Of a stretch of DNA of 64,000 nucleotides, positions 27,338-34,518 are shown in pieces. The notes below the pieces were generated by a model. The model ran no database searches and was not told the origin of the DNA. It saw nothing but the letters and a program-made list of their open reading frames with translations. Made by a program: the position numbers and the translations under genes. Source of the stretch: CBDEVH01 sp965243565 (GTDB lineage Bacteria > Pseudomonadota > Gammaproteobacteria > Tethybacterales > Persebacteraceae); NCBI GenBank assembly GCA_965243565.1, contig OZ251571.1, positions 620,001-684,000 of the forward strand, written 5' to 3'. Positions within the stretch are counted from its first letter, which is position 1. The number at the start of each line of letters is the position of its first letter.

Positions 27338-28258
27338 ATGCAAAAAGACAAAATAACGATATCACAACTGGAAGTTCTTGTCGCAATTTGCGATAATAAC
27401 TTAAATATTACCGCTGCTGCCAATAGTCTTGGGATAGCACAGCCATCGGTTAGTAAAAAAATAATTTCGCTGGAAGAATCATTGGGTGCGTCAATGTTTT
27501 ATCGAAATGGTAAACGCTTGCAATACGAAACAGAAATGTGCCGACAAATTGTTGAACAAGCTAGAAAAGTATTATTGGCGTTTAACGATTTAGATACGAT
27601 TAAACACATGCCTATTGCTGATAACGAAATGATGGGCGAATTATGTATTGGAACGACTCATACTCAAGCAAGATATGTGCTGCCTAATATTTTAAAAAAG
27701 TTTCAGACGGAATACCCTAAAGTATCGCTTAATATTGCTCAAGGAAAACCATCCGAGTTAGTTACATGGCTTGGACAGGGCAAAATTGACTTTGCCATTT
27801 GTACCGAAAAATTGGAAACCAATAACAATTTTAAAACCATTATTTCATATACATGGAATCGTGCTATGGTGGTACCAAAAGATCACCAGTTTGCGTCAAT
27901 AACCACTCCTATTAGTCTAAAGCAGTTGGCAGAACAACCCATTGTTACCTACGCTAAAGGGTTTACTGGGCGAGAGGCTTTTGAGGAGGTTTTTACCGAT
28001 AATAATTTAGTGCCTAAAATTAAAATTTCGACCAGTGATGCGGATATTATTAAGACTTATGTGCGGTTGGGTTTTGGTGTGGGTGTCATGGCAGAAATGG
28101 CATATGAAAAAGATTTAGATAGTGATTTAGCAATTCATTCGCTAGGACATTTGTTTCCTAAGATGAATGTTCGTTTGGCATACCAACGTACTAGATACTT
28201 ATCGTCAAAAATGCAACGATTTATTGATCTTTTTGATCAGTGGGCAAAAGATAGATAA
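27338..28258 (+). CDS. cysB: CysB-like LysR-type transcriptional regulator
   Basis: This 306-residue LysR regulator has an N-terminal winged HTH (about residues 10-65, ITAAANSLGIAQPSVSKKI) and an effector-binding domain close to CysB: GELCIGTTHTQARYVLPN, YAKGFTGR and SDADIIKTYVRLGFGVGV. CysB activates sulfate assimilation genes in response to acetylserine. None of those genes is adjacent, so the targets must be elsewhere. A TATAAT at 27313-27318 precedes the ATG by about 20 nt. A paralogue such as Cbl is an alternative. Confidence 0.82.
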   Translation: MQKDKITISQLEVLVAICDNNLNITAAANSLGIAQPSVSKKIISLEESLGASMFYRNGKRLQYETEMCRQIVEQARKVLLAFNDLDTIKHMPIADNEMMGELCIGTTHTQARYVLPNILKKFQTEYPKVSLNIAQGKPSELVTWLGQGKIDFAICTEKLETNNNFKTIISYTWNRAMVVPKDHQFASITTPISLKQLAEQPIVTYAKGFTGREAFEEVFTDNNLVPKIKISTSDADIIKTYVRLGFGVGVMAEMAYEKDLDSDLAIHSLGHLFPKMNVRLAYQRTRYLSSKMQRFIDLFDQWAKDR

Positions 28259-28354
28259 TTTTAAATTGCGATTATATCGCAGATATTTACGGTAAAATCT
28301 CGTTTTTAAAGTAAAATATACTTTTGCATTAACGACTATAAAAGAAGAAGTAAC

Positions 28355-29737
28355 ATGACCAAAAAGAAAGACGATACTATCGCGGCAGCTGCGGTAGAAA
28401 CGAGCGCAGAAGCAGTTGAAACCAAACCTACGGAACAAGGTGCTGAGCAACCAGCAGAACCACCTAAAAACCCCCTAGAAAGAGAAGTAATATTGCATAT
28501 TTCGGCGCAAGTGGTTGACGCCCAAGTTGATAAACTTTTAGATATGCGTGGAAAAAACGTCAGTATGGCGGGTTTTCGTCCGGGTAAAGTACCTAAAAGC
28601 GTACTTCATCGTAATTACGGCAAAGCAGCGTTGGGTGATGTCCTAAACGATGAGGGTGGCAAGGCACTACAACAGCATGTTGAGCAATCTGGAGAATACC
28701 CTGCTGCTCAACCGCATGTGCATCCGTCTTTGGTGGCAGGCGAGCAAGGTTATGAAATAAAATGTCATTACGAAGTCTTACCAAACATTGAAGAACCTGA
28801 TTTTTCTGAGAAAAAACTCACCGTTCCCTCTTTGTCAATTACCGACAAAGAAGTTGGTGAAATGATAGAAATTTTACGCGAACAAAGAGGCGATTTGACA
28901 GCAAAACAAGGCGATACAGCATCTGATGATACCGATTTTGTTGTGTTTGATTTTACAACAAAGTTAAAAGACAAAGATGAAATTATCGAACAGGGCGAAG
29001 ACCGTCGCTTAAGATTAAATGCCCCTAATTTATTGCCCGAAATTACAAAAACACTGAGTACTGCTAAAAAAGGTGATACGTTTAAAGTCGATATTAAATT
29101 GCCCAATCATCATCCTAAAAAAGAGCTGCAATCACAAGAGGCGGTTATGGATATTACCGTTAAAGCGATTGAAGTACTCGATAAGCCAGCACTCGACGAA
29201 AAATTTTATTCTGAATTTGGTGTAGAGGATGGCGATGCTGAATCTTTTAGGAATATGGTAAAAGAGCATCTGGACCGTGAAGTCGCTATGCGCTTACAAC
29301 AGGTAACCAAACGGGCAGCATTAAATAAACTGCTTGAATCAACACCACCATTCCCATTGCCAATGTCAATGTGGGTGTCCGAAGTCCGTAATTTACAGCA
29401 ACAATATGCACAATCTGGCGAAACTTCACCGCCTAATATGGACGCTTTAATGGCAGAAGCACAACAACGTGTTATGCTAGGCTTGGTGTTATCGGCATGG
29501 AAAAAACGCAGTGGTGTGCAAGTAGCATCTGAAGAAGTGGATATGCAGATTGACGAAATGATAGCACTGCACGAAGACGAAGAACAATCAAGAGCACAGA
29601 TTCGTGGCAATGAAAAACAAATGGAAATGGTGCATCTAGCTGTTATTGAAAACAAAGTGTGCCAATGGGTTAAAGACAATGTTGAATTAACCGAAGAACC
29701 TATTGCCTTACAAACACTACTTGAACAAGCAGTTTAA
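28355..29737 (+). CDS. tig: Trigger factor with N-terminal extension
   Basis: Trigger factor is the ribosome-docked chaperone that meets nascent chains. The ribosome-binding loop GFRPGKVP is at residues 73-80, about 29 later than in E. coli, because of a low-complexity Ala/Glu/Thr/Pro-rich extension at the start. The PPIase-like middle domain and the helical C-terminal arms follow, 460 residues in all. No later ATG, GTG or TTG would remove the extension. It heads tig-clpP-clpX, with clpP 5 nt downstream. Confidence 0.95.
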   Translation: MTKKKDDTIAAAAVETSAEAVETKPTEQGAEQPAEPPKNPLEREVILHISAQVVDAQVDKLLDMRGKNVSMAGFRPGKVPKSVLHRNYGKAALGDVLNDEGGKALQQHVEQSGEYPAAQPHVHPSLVAGEQGYEIKCHYEVLPNIEEPDFSEKKLTVPSLSITDKEVGEMIEILREQRGDLTAKQGDTASDDTDFVVFDFTTKLKDKDEIIEQGEDRRLRLNAPNLLPEITKTLSTAKKGDTFKVDIKLPNHHPKKELQSQEAVMDITVKAIEVLDKPALDEKFYSEFGVEDGDAESFRNMVKEHLDREVAMRLQQVTKRAALNKLLESTPPFPLPMSMWVSEVRNLQQQYAQSGETSPPNMDALMAEAQQRVMLGLVLSAWKKRSGVQVASEEVDMQIDEMIALHEDEEQSRAQIRGNEKQMEMVHLAVIENKVCQWVKDNVELTEEPIALQTLLEQAV

Positions 29738-29742
29738 CCAAT

Positions 29743-30378
29743 ATGACTGACGATATTAAAAATTTATCGTATGTGCCGATGGTTATTGAGCAAACCTCGC
29801 GAGGGGAGCGTGCTTACGACATCTATTCGCGCTTACTAAAAGATCGTATTATCTTTTTAGTGGGCGAAATCAACGACCATGTTGCCAATACTGTCATTGC
29901 CCAAATGTTATTTTTAGACGCTGAAAACCCAGAAAGAGATATACACCTTTATATTAATTCTGGTGGTGGATCGGTGGTGTCTGGCATGGCTATTTTTGAT
30001 ACCATGCAGTATGTTAAAAGCAATATATCAACTATTTGCGTTGGGCAAGCCAGTAGCATGGCCGCTATTTTATTGGCTGCCGGCGAGTGTGGTAAACGAC
30101 GTTTATTGCCCAATTGTCGGGTTATGATTCATCAGCCTTTGGGGGGGATGTCTGGACAAGCCAGCGATATTGAAATCCATGCACGAGAAATGCTTTTGGT
30201 CAAAGATAAATTAAACACACTGTTGTCAGAATTAACAGGGCAGACCATTAAAAAAATAACAAAAGATACTGAACGTGATAACTTTTTTTCGGCAAAAGAA
30301 TCCGTTGATTATGGTTTAGCCGATATCGTTATTAAGCCAAATAAAGAAAGAAAAAAATGTGGCAAAGCAAGAAGATAA
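29743..30378 (+). CDS. clpP: ATP-dependent Clp protease proteolytic subunit
   Basis: ClpP forms the tetradecameric serine-protease barrel. The catalytic Ser105 is in GQASSMAAILLAAG and His130 in RVMIHQPLGG; the Asp is expected near YGLADIV. The 211-residue length includes the N-terminal region that is usually processed. The last 20 nt overlap the clpX start, so the two subunits are translationally linked. Confidence 0.97.
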   Translation: MTDDIKNLSYVPMVIEQTSRGERAYDIYSRLLKDRIIFLVGEINDHVANTVIAQMLFLDAENPERDIHLYINSGGGSVVSGMAIFDTMQYVKSNISTICVGQASSMAAILLAAGECGKRRLLPNCRVMIHQPLGGMSGQASDIEIHAREMLLVKDKLNTLLSELTGQTIKKITKDTERDNFFSAKESVDYGLADIVIKPNKERKKCGKARR

Positions 30379-31636
30379 CATAGACGAACCAAGTTGTTCA
30401 TTTTGCGGTCGCTGGCGTAGCGATGTCAGCAGTATGGTCAAAGGAGCAGATGCTTATATTTGTGATGTTTGCATCGATTTTTGCCAAGAAGAACTAAAAC
30501 GTTATTCGGAAAATAGTGATGATGAACAAACTAATCAAGATGCAAATCTGCCCAAGCCGTCTGCCATAAAAAAGGGTCTGGACGACTATGTTATTGGTCA
30601 AGAAATGGTCAAGAAAATACTATCGGTTTCGGTTTATAATCATTACAAACGCCAAAAATACAAAAGTATTTTGAGTGAGGTCGAACTATCAAAAGCCAAT
30701 GTGTTATTGGTCGGGCAAACTGGTAGCGGCAAAACATTATTTGCCCAAACATTGGCGCGTATTCTCGATGTGCCGCTTGCAATTGTTGATGCGACTACGT
30801 TAACCGAAGCCGGGTATGTGGGTGAGGATGTCGAAAATATTATCCAACGCTTATTACAGCGTTGTGGTGGTGATGTTTCCTTGGTTACTCGTGGTATTAT
30901 TTACATTGACGAAATCGATAAAATCGCCAGAAAGTCCGAAAACACCTCTATTACGCGTGATGTATCGGGCGAAGGCGTTCAGCAGGCATTGCTAAAACTC
31001 ATTGAAGGAACGGTTGCTTCGGTGCCACCCAATGGTGGGCGTAAGCACCCACAACAAGAGTGTGTACAAATCGATACCACCGAAATCTTATTTATTTGTG
31101 GTGGAGCGTTTGGTGGTCTAAATGATATTGTTAAACGTCGCACTAAAAAGAAAGTGGTTGGCTTTGATAAAAGCAATGAAACACAACCCAAAGACAGCTC
31201 TACTATTTCTGATCAAATACTACCCGAAGATTTTATTGAATATGGGCTAATACCTGAATTGGTTGGGCGGTTGCCTATTGTCGGGCAATTGGCTTCACTT
31301 AATAAAGAATCGCTTACTAATATATTTACCAAGCCCCGTAATGCCCTTGCCAAACAATTCATGGAAATTTTTTCAATGGAAGGTGTTTCGCTGAATTTTT
31401 CACAAGATGGCGTATTGGCGATTGTCGAAAAAGCACTAAAACGAGGCACGGGTGCGCGTGGCTTACGCTCTATCACTGAAGAAATACTAATGGATACCAT
31501 GTATTTATTGCCGGACATGAAATCTATCGTCGAAGTCATTGTAGATGAAACCGCTGTGGATAATCGCCGTCCTATTATTGTTTCAAAATCAGGTGTGAAA
31601 AAACGTCTACCTGTTAAAAGTAGCAACGCGGCTTAA
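30359..31636 (+). CDS. clpX: ATP-dependent Clp protease ATP-binding subunit ClpX
   Basis: ClpX unfolds tagged substrates and feeds them to ClpP. The N-terminal zinc-binding domain has the cysteine pairs CSFC and CDVC. The AAA+ core has Walker A GQTGSGKT, pore loop GYVGED, Walker B IYIDEIDKI and the RKH loop GGRKHPQQE. The loop that docks on ClpP reads VGF (KKKVVGFDKS) where most ClpX have IGF. The start is GTG 30359, inside clpP. No lon gene follows; a transporter gene comes next with zero spacing. Confidence 0.96.
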   Translation: MAKQEDNIDEPSCSFCGRWRSDVSSMVKGADAYICDVCIDFCQEELKRYSENSDDEQTNQDANLPKPSAIKKGLDDYVIGQEMVKKILSVSVYNHYKRQKYKSILSEVELSKANVLLVGQTGSGKTLFAQTLARILDVPLAIVDATTLTEAGYVGEDVENIIQRLLQRCGGDVSLVTRGIIYIDEIDKIARKSENTSITRDVSGEGVQQALLKLIEGTVASVPPNGGRKHPQQECVQIDTTEILFICGGAFGGLNDIVKRRTKKKVVGFDKSNETQPKDSSTISDQILPEDFIEYGLIPELVGRLPIVGQLASLNKESLTNIFTKPRNALAKQFMEIFSMEGVSLNFSQDGVLAIVEKALKRGTGARGLRSITEEILMDTMYLLPDMKSIVEVIVDETAVDNRRPIIVSKSGVKKRLPVKSSNAA

Positions 31637-32194
31637 ATGCTGATACAAAATAAAGCCTTATTTTTTGGCGCTCTATCAATGGGGCTAGTGCTGGTTGTAT
31701 CAAATTATCTAGTCCAGTTTCCTGTTGGTGATTGGCTTACGTTGGCGGCTTTTACCTATCCTATCGCCTTTTTGGTCACCGACTGTGTCAATCGCATTGC
31801 TGGTATCAGAACAGCTGCAAAAGTCGCTGTTTTTGGTTTTGTTTTTGGTGTGCCATTGTCATTTTTATTTAATATCGTAACAGCAGCAGATGGGTCATGG
31901 TTTGATTCTGGCCGCATTGCACTGGCTTCTGGTGTTGCTTTTGCTTGTGCCCAAATGGTTGATATTTTAATTTTTTCACGGGTACGTAACCATTCATCTT
32001 GGTGGTTGCCTCCTGTGTTATCGTCGGCGCCTGCCTCTGTTCTCGATACCAGTCTGTTCTTCTTTTTAGCGTTTGTTGGGGCGGATTTTCCTTGGGTTAC
32101 TTTGGCTATTGGTGATCTCGCTATAAAAGCGTTGATGGTTCTTGTCTTATTGTTTCCGTATCGCTTGTTTATGCATCGTTTAAGTGCGGCATAA
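31637..32194 (+). CDS. yhhQ: Queuosine precursor transporter (VUT family, YhhQ)
   Basis: This 185-residue inner-membrane protein has about six helices and matches the YhhQ/VUT family, which takes up queuosine precursors such as preQ0 or preQ1. Conserved stretches are TYPIAFLVTDCVNRIAG, RTAAKVAVFGFVFG and WWLPPVLSSAPASVLDTSLFF. Its ATG follows the clpX TAA directly. QueH at 18125 completes queuosine in tRNA, so salvage of precursor is plausible. No other que genes are visible in this window. Confidence 0.88.
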   Translation: MLIQNKALFFGALSMGLVLVVSNYLVQFPVGDWLTLAAFTYPIAFLVTDCVNRIAGIRTAAKVAVFGFVFGVPLSFLFNIVTAADGSWFDSGRIALASGVAFACAQMVDILIFSRVRNHSSWWLPPVLSSAPASVLDTSLFFFLAFVGADFPWVTLAIGDLAIKALMVLVLLFPYRLFMHRLSAA

Positions 32195-32205
32195 ATAATC
32201 CAAAT

Positions 32206-32442
32206 ATGATAAAAGATTTACAAAAATTAATGGAGGACATACGCGCCCAGTTCAGGCAATTTGTTCCTTCAGATGTATGCAATACTATTCAAGATAACAT
32301 TCAATCGTTTGGTGAATCTTCCTTGTCAAAAATGAATGTAGTGAGTCGCAGTGAATACGATAGTCAAAATAAAGCATTGGACGATATCGCCGCTAAGATT
32401 GAACAAATCAGTCAAAAGATAGAAGTGCTTGAAAAAAAATAA
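32206..32442 (+). CDS. ubiK: Ubiquinone biosynthesis accessory factor UbiK (BMFP)
   Basis: This 78-residue protein matches the BMFP/YqiC family. It has an amphipathic N-terminal helix (LQKLMEDIRAQFRQF), a middle with MNVVSRSEYDSQNKAL and a C-terminal coiled coil (IEQISQKIEVLEKK). UbiK assists the soluble ubiquinone-synthesis complex with UbiJ. It starts 11 nt after yhhQ and ends at a terminator. Coq7, another ubiquinone enzyme, is encoded at 62618. Confidence 0.85.
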   Translation: MIKDLQKLMEDIRAQFRQFVPSDVCNTIQDNIQSFGESSLSKMNVVSRSEYDSQNKALDDIAAKIEQISQKIEVLEKK

Positions 32443-32485
32443 TTTTTTCAAAAAAAATATCGCTCTAAAAAAATTACTTCTTATT

Positions 32486-32520
32486 AAACAGAAAAAATGC
32501 CAACGGCATTTTTCTGTTTT
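32486..32520 (+). terminator. Intrinsic terminator after ubiK
   Basis: An inverted repeat (AAACAGAAAAAATGCC / GGCATTTTTCTGTTT, one-base bulge, loop AAC) is followed by a T-rich run. It ends the tig-clpP-clpX-yhhQ-ubiK strand. Confidence 0.75.
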
Positions 32521-32558
32521 TGTTCTGTTTTAGCAAAGATGGATATTGGTTTTTAAAA

Positions 32559-32590
32559 AAGTAAAGGCAATGCAGACATTGCCTTTACTT
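32559..32590 (-). terminator. Intrinsic terminator for the lipoprotein gene
   Basis: There is a perfect 14-bp stem (AAGTAAAGGCAATG / CATTGCCTTTACTT) with a 4-nt loop. On the minus strand it is followed by TTTTTT, so it terminates the lipoprotein gene at 32617-33027. Confidence 0.85.
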
Positions 32591-32616
32591 GAAATAAATT
32601 GAGTTAAAACTATGTT

Positions 32617-33027
32617 TTATTTTTTGAAGTTGACTTCGATAACTTCAGGATAGTGGTAAAACGCACTGGTTCCTTTATCGATGATAAAGCCAACACCAAA
32701 GTTAAAGATGTTGTTTCGTGTTTCAACGTTGACAACGCCGTCGGTCTCTGGGTCGCCCTCGGAAGGTGAGACGGTAACGGATACGTCTTCAAAGCCACGT
32801 TTTTTGCAAGTAACAGTAATGGATTTTTCGCTACGAGAAATATACCTTGCATCAGGTGTAGATACGGATTTTAAAAAACCTTCTCCATCACGGTAAATTT
32901 TGCAATGGGCAGCGTCAACATTGGATACGATTTCGACTTTATCGTAAATTCCGTTTTTCATGGTAGCACAACCAGATAAAGCGATAATGGCAGCTGTGGA
33001 AACAGCTAATTTTAAAAATTTGGGCAT
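32617..33027 (-). CDS. Small lipoprotein, PEGA-like, unknown function
   Basis: This is a 136-residue predicted lipoprotein with lipobox ALSGC. ATG 33027 is preferred over an upstream in-frame start because AGGAG lies 6 nt ahead and the signal peptide begins there. The mature part looks like one beta-rich domain (CKIYRDGEGFLKSVSTPDAR, SITVTCKKRGF) ending FGVGFIIDKGTSAFYHYPE. This resembles a widespread group of uncharacterised proteobacterial lipoproteins with a GA-YP ending. It is a monocistronic unit with its own promoter and terminator. Confidence 0.8.
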   Translation of the reverse strand: MPKFLKLAVSTAAIIALSGCATMKNGIYDKVEIVSNVDAAHCKIYRDGEGFLKSVSTPDARYISRSEKSITVTCKKRGFEDVSVTVSPSEGDPETDGVVNVETRNNIFNFGVGFIIDKGTSAFYHYPEVIEVNFKK

Positions 33028-33085
33028 AGAAACTCCTTTCAAATCTACAATATACCTGTACAAGTGCAAACAAATAAGCATTAGA

Positions 33086-33094
33086 ATTATAGCA
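33086..33094 (-). promoter_or_regulatory. Extended -10 promoter of the lipoprotein gene
   Basis: On the minus strand TGC-TATAAT is a perfect extended -10. The predicted transcript would start near 33079 and carry a leader of about 50 nt that includes the AGGAG site. Confidence 0.55.
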
Positions 33095-33172
33095 TAATTT
33101 AATTTATAACGGCGTAAGGTTGCTGTAAAAAAAACTGTGTAAGGAGTACTATTTGCTTCATATTATTAGATA

Positions 33173-34474
33173 ATGAGAGTTATGAAAACAAAAATTGGAC
33201 AACAAACCCCGAAATTGCCTTATGATTACGATAGAGCATTAAATATGCATGCATTGGGACCAGGAGAGCCCGCGTTATCTGAGTGGAAATCCGCTGGCTT
33301 GGAAATACCAGATATGGAAGAAGTGCGTCGTTATCGGCTTGAAAACGTGCGTGCGGAGTTGAAAAAAAACAATATTGCGGCGGCGGTTTTGTTTGACCCT
33401 CTTAATATACGTTATGCGAGCGATTCTACCAATATGCAATTATGGATTACGCATAATGCTGCTCGCTATTGTTTTGTTGCAGCAGAAGGACCAATGATAG
33501 TGTTTGACTATCATGGTTGTGAGCATTTATCGGCGCATAACCCGTTAATTGATGAGGTGCGATCCGGTATTTCATGGTTTTATTTTTCTTCGGGTGAACG
33601 CTTAGAAAATAACGCGAAAAAATGGGCCGCTGAAGTTGCCGATTTAATCCGTTTGTATGGAGGGGGTAATCACCGCGTTGCCATCGATAAAATAAACCCC
33701 GCTGGTACTCATTTTTTACATGAGTTAGGAATCAATGTTGTCTGTGGAGAAAAAATCATGGAACAAGCACGTATGGTTAAATGTACTGAAGAAATTAAAG
33801 CGATGCGTTGTGCTATTCACGCTTGCGATACAGCAATTGATGTCATGCGTGACAATGCCAAGGTGGGCGTTACTGAAAACCGCTTATGGTCTTATTTGCA
33901 TGCAGAAAACATAGCCCGCGGTGGTGAATGGATAGAAACACGTATACTGGCAGCAGGACCACGAACCAATCCATGGTTTCAAGAAAGTTCGTCTCGTCCA
34001 ATACAAGCAGGTGAGTTAATGGCGTTTGATACCGATTTAATTGGTGCTTATGGCATGTGTGTTGATATTTCACGGACATGGCTTATCGGTGCAGACAAGC
34101 CCACTATAGCCCAAAAAACGCTTTATGATATGGCTTTGGAACAAGTACACGAGAACATGACGCTTATTCGTTCGGGCATTACATGGCGCGAATTATCCGA
34201 AATATCCATACAATATTGTAACCAAACTTATCATCATTACTCTTGTCTATATCATGGTGTGGGTTTATGCGACGAATACCCTTCTGTGCCGCTTTTTCAT
34301 GAATGGAAAGATGGCGATAACGAAAACGGTGTAAAAGAGGGTATGCTACTATGCGTGGAATCGTATATAGGCAGAAAAGATGGCGGTGAAGGAGTTAAAT
34401 ACGAACAACAAGTTTTGGTTACTAAAACTGGTATTGAATTACTAACGCCATATCCTGACGATTTACTTATTTAA
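33173..34474 (+). CDS. dddP: DddP-like M24-family enzyme (candidate DMSP lyase)
   Basis: This 433-residue protein has the creatinase/aminopeptidase fold of the M24 family and resembles DddP, which cleaves dimethylsulfoniopropionate to dimethyl sulfide and acrylate. DddP-like segments include FDPLNIRYASDSTNMQLW, LHAENIARGGEWIETR and AFDTDLIGAYGMCVDIS. The six metal ligands recalled for DddP occur in register: Asp286, Asp288, Asp298, His361, Glu396 and Glu411. The proposed catalytic Asp (Asp367, six after the His) and a Tyr five before the His (Tyr356) are also present. ATG 33182 is an alternative start. A proline dipeptidase or other M24 lyase remains possible. It converges on a peptide-type ABC transporter. 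Confidence 0.75.
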   Translation: MRVMKTKIGQQTPKLPYDYDRALNMHALGPGEPALSEWKSAGLEIPDMEEVRRYRLENVRAELKKNNIAAAVLFDPLNIRYASDSTNMQLWITHNAARYCFVAAEGPMIVFDYHGCEHLSAHNPLIDEVRSGISWFYFSSGERLENNAKKWAAEVADLIRLYGGGNHRVAIDKINPAGTHFLHELGINVVCGEKIMEQARMVKCTEEIKAMRCAIHACDTAIDVMRDNAKVGVTENRLWSYLHAENIARGGEWIETRILAAGPRTNPWFQESSSRPIQAGELMAFDTDLIGAYGMCVDISRTWLIGADKPTIAQKTLYDMALEQVHENMTLIRSGITWRELSEISIQYCNQTYHHYSCLYHGVGLCDEYPSVPLFHEWKDGDNENGVKEGMLLCVESYIGRKDGGEGVKYEQQVLVTKTGIELLTPYPDDLLI

Positions 34475-34500
34475 TTGCCAGCATCATCATCGACTGGCAA
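34475..34500. other. Inverted repeat between convergent dddP and ABC operon
   Basis: TTGCCAG / CTGGCAA, a 7-bp stem with a 12-nt loop, starts right after the dddP stop. It lacks a clear T-run on either strand, so it may be a weak terminator. Confidence 0.4.
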
Positions 34501-34518
34501 AAAATAAAATTTTGCTAC

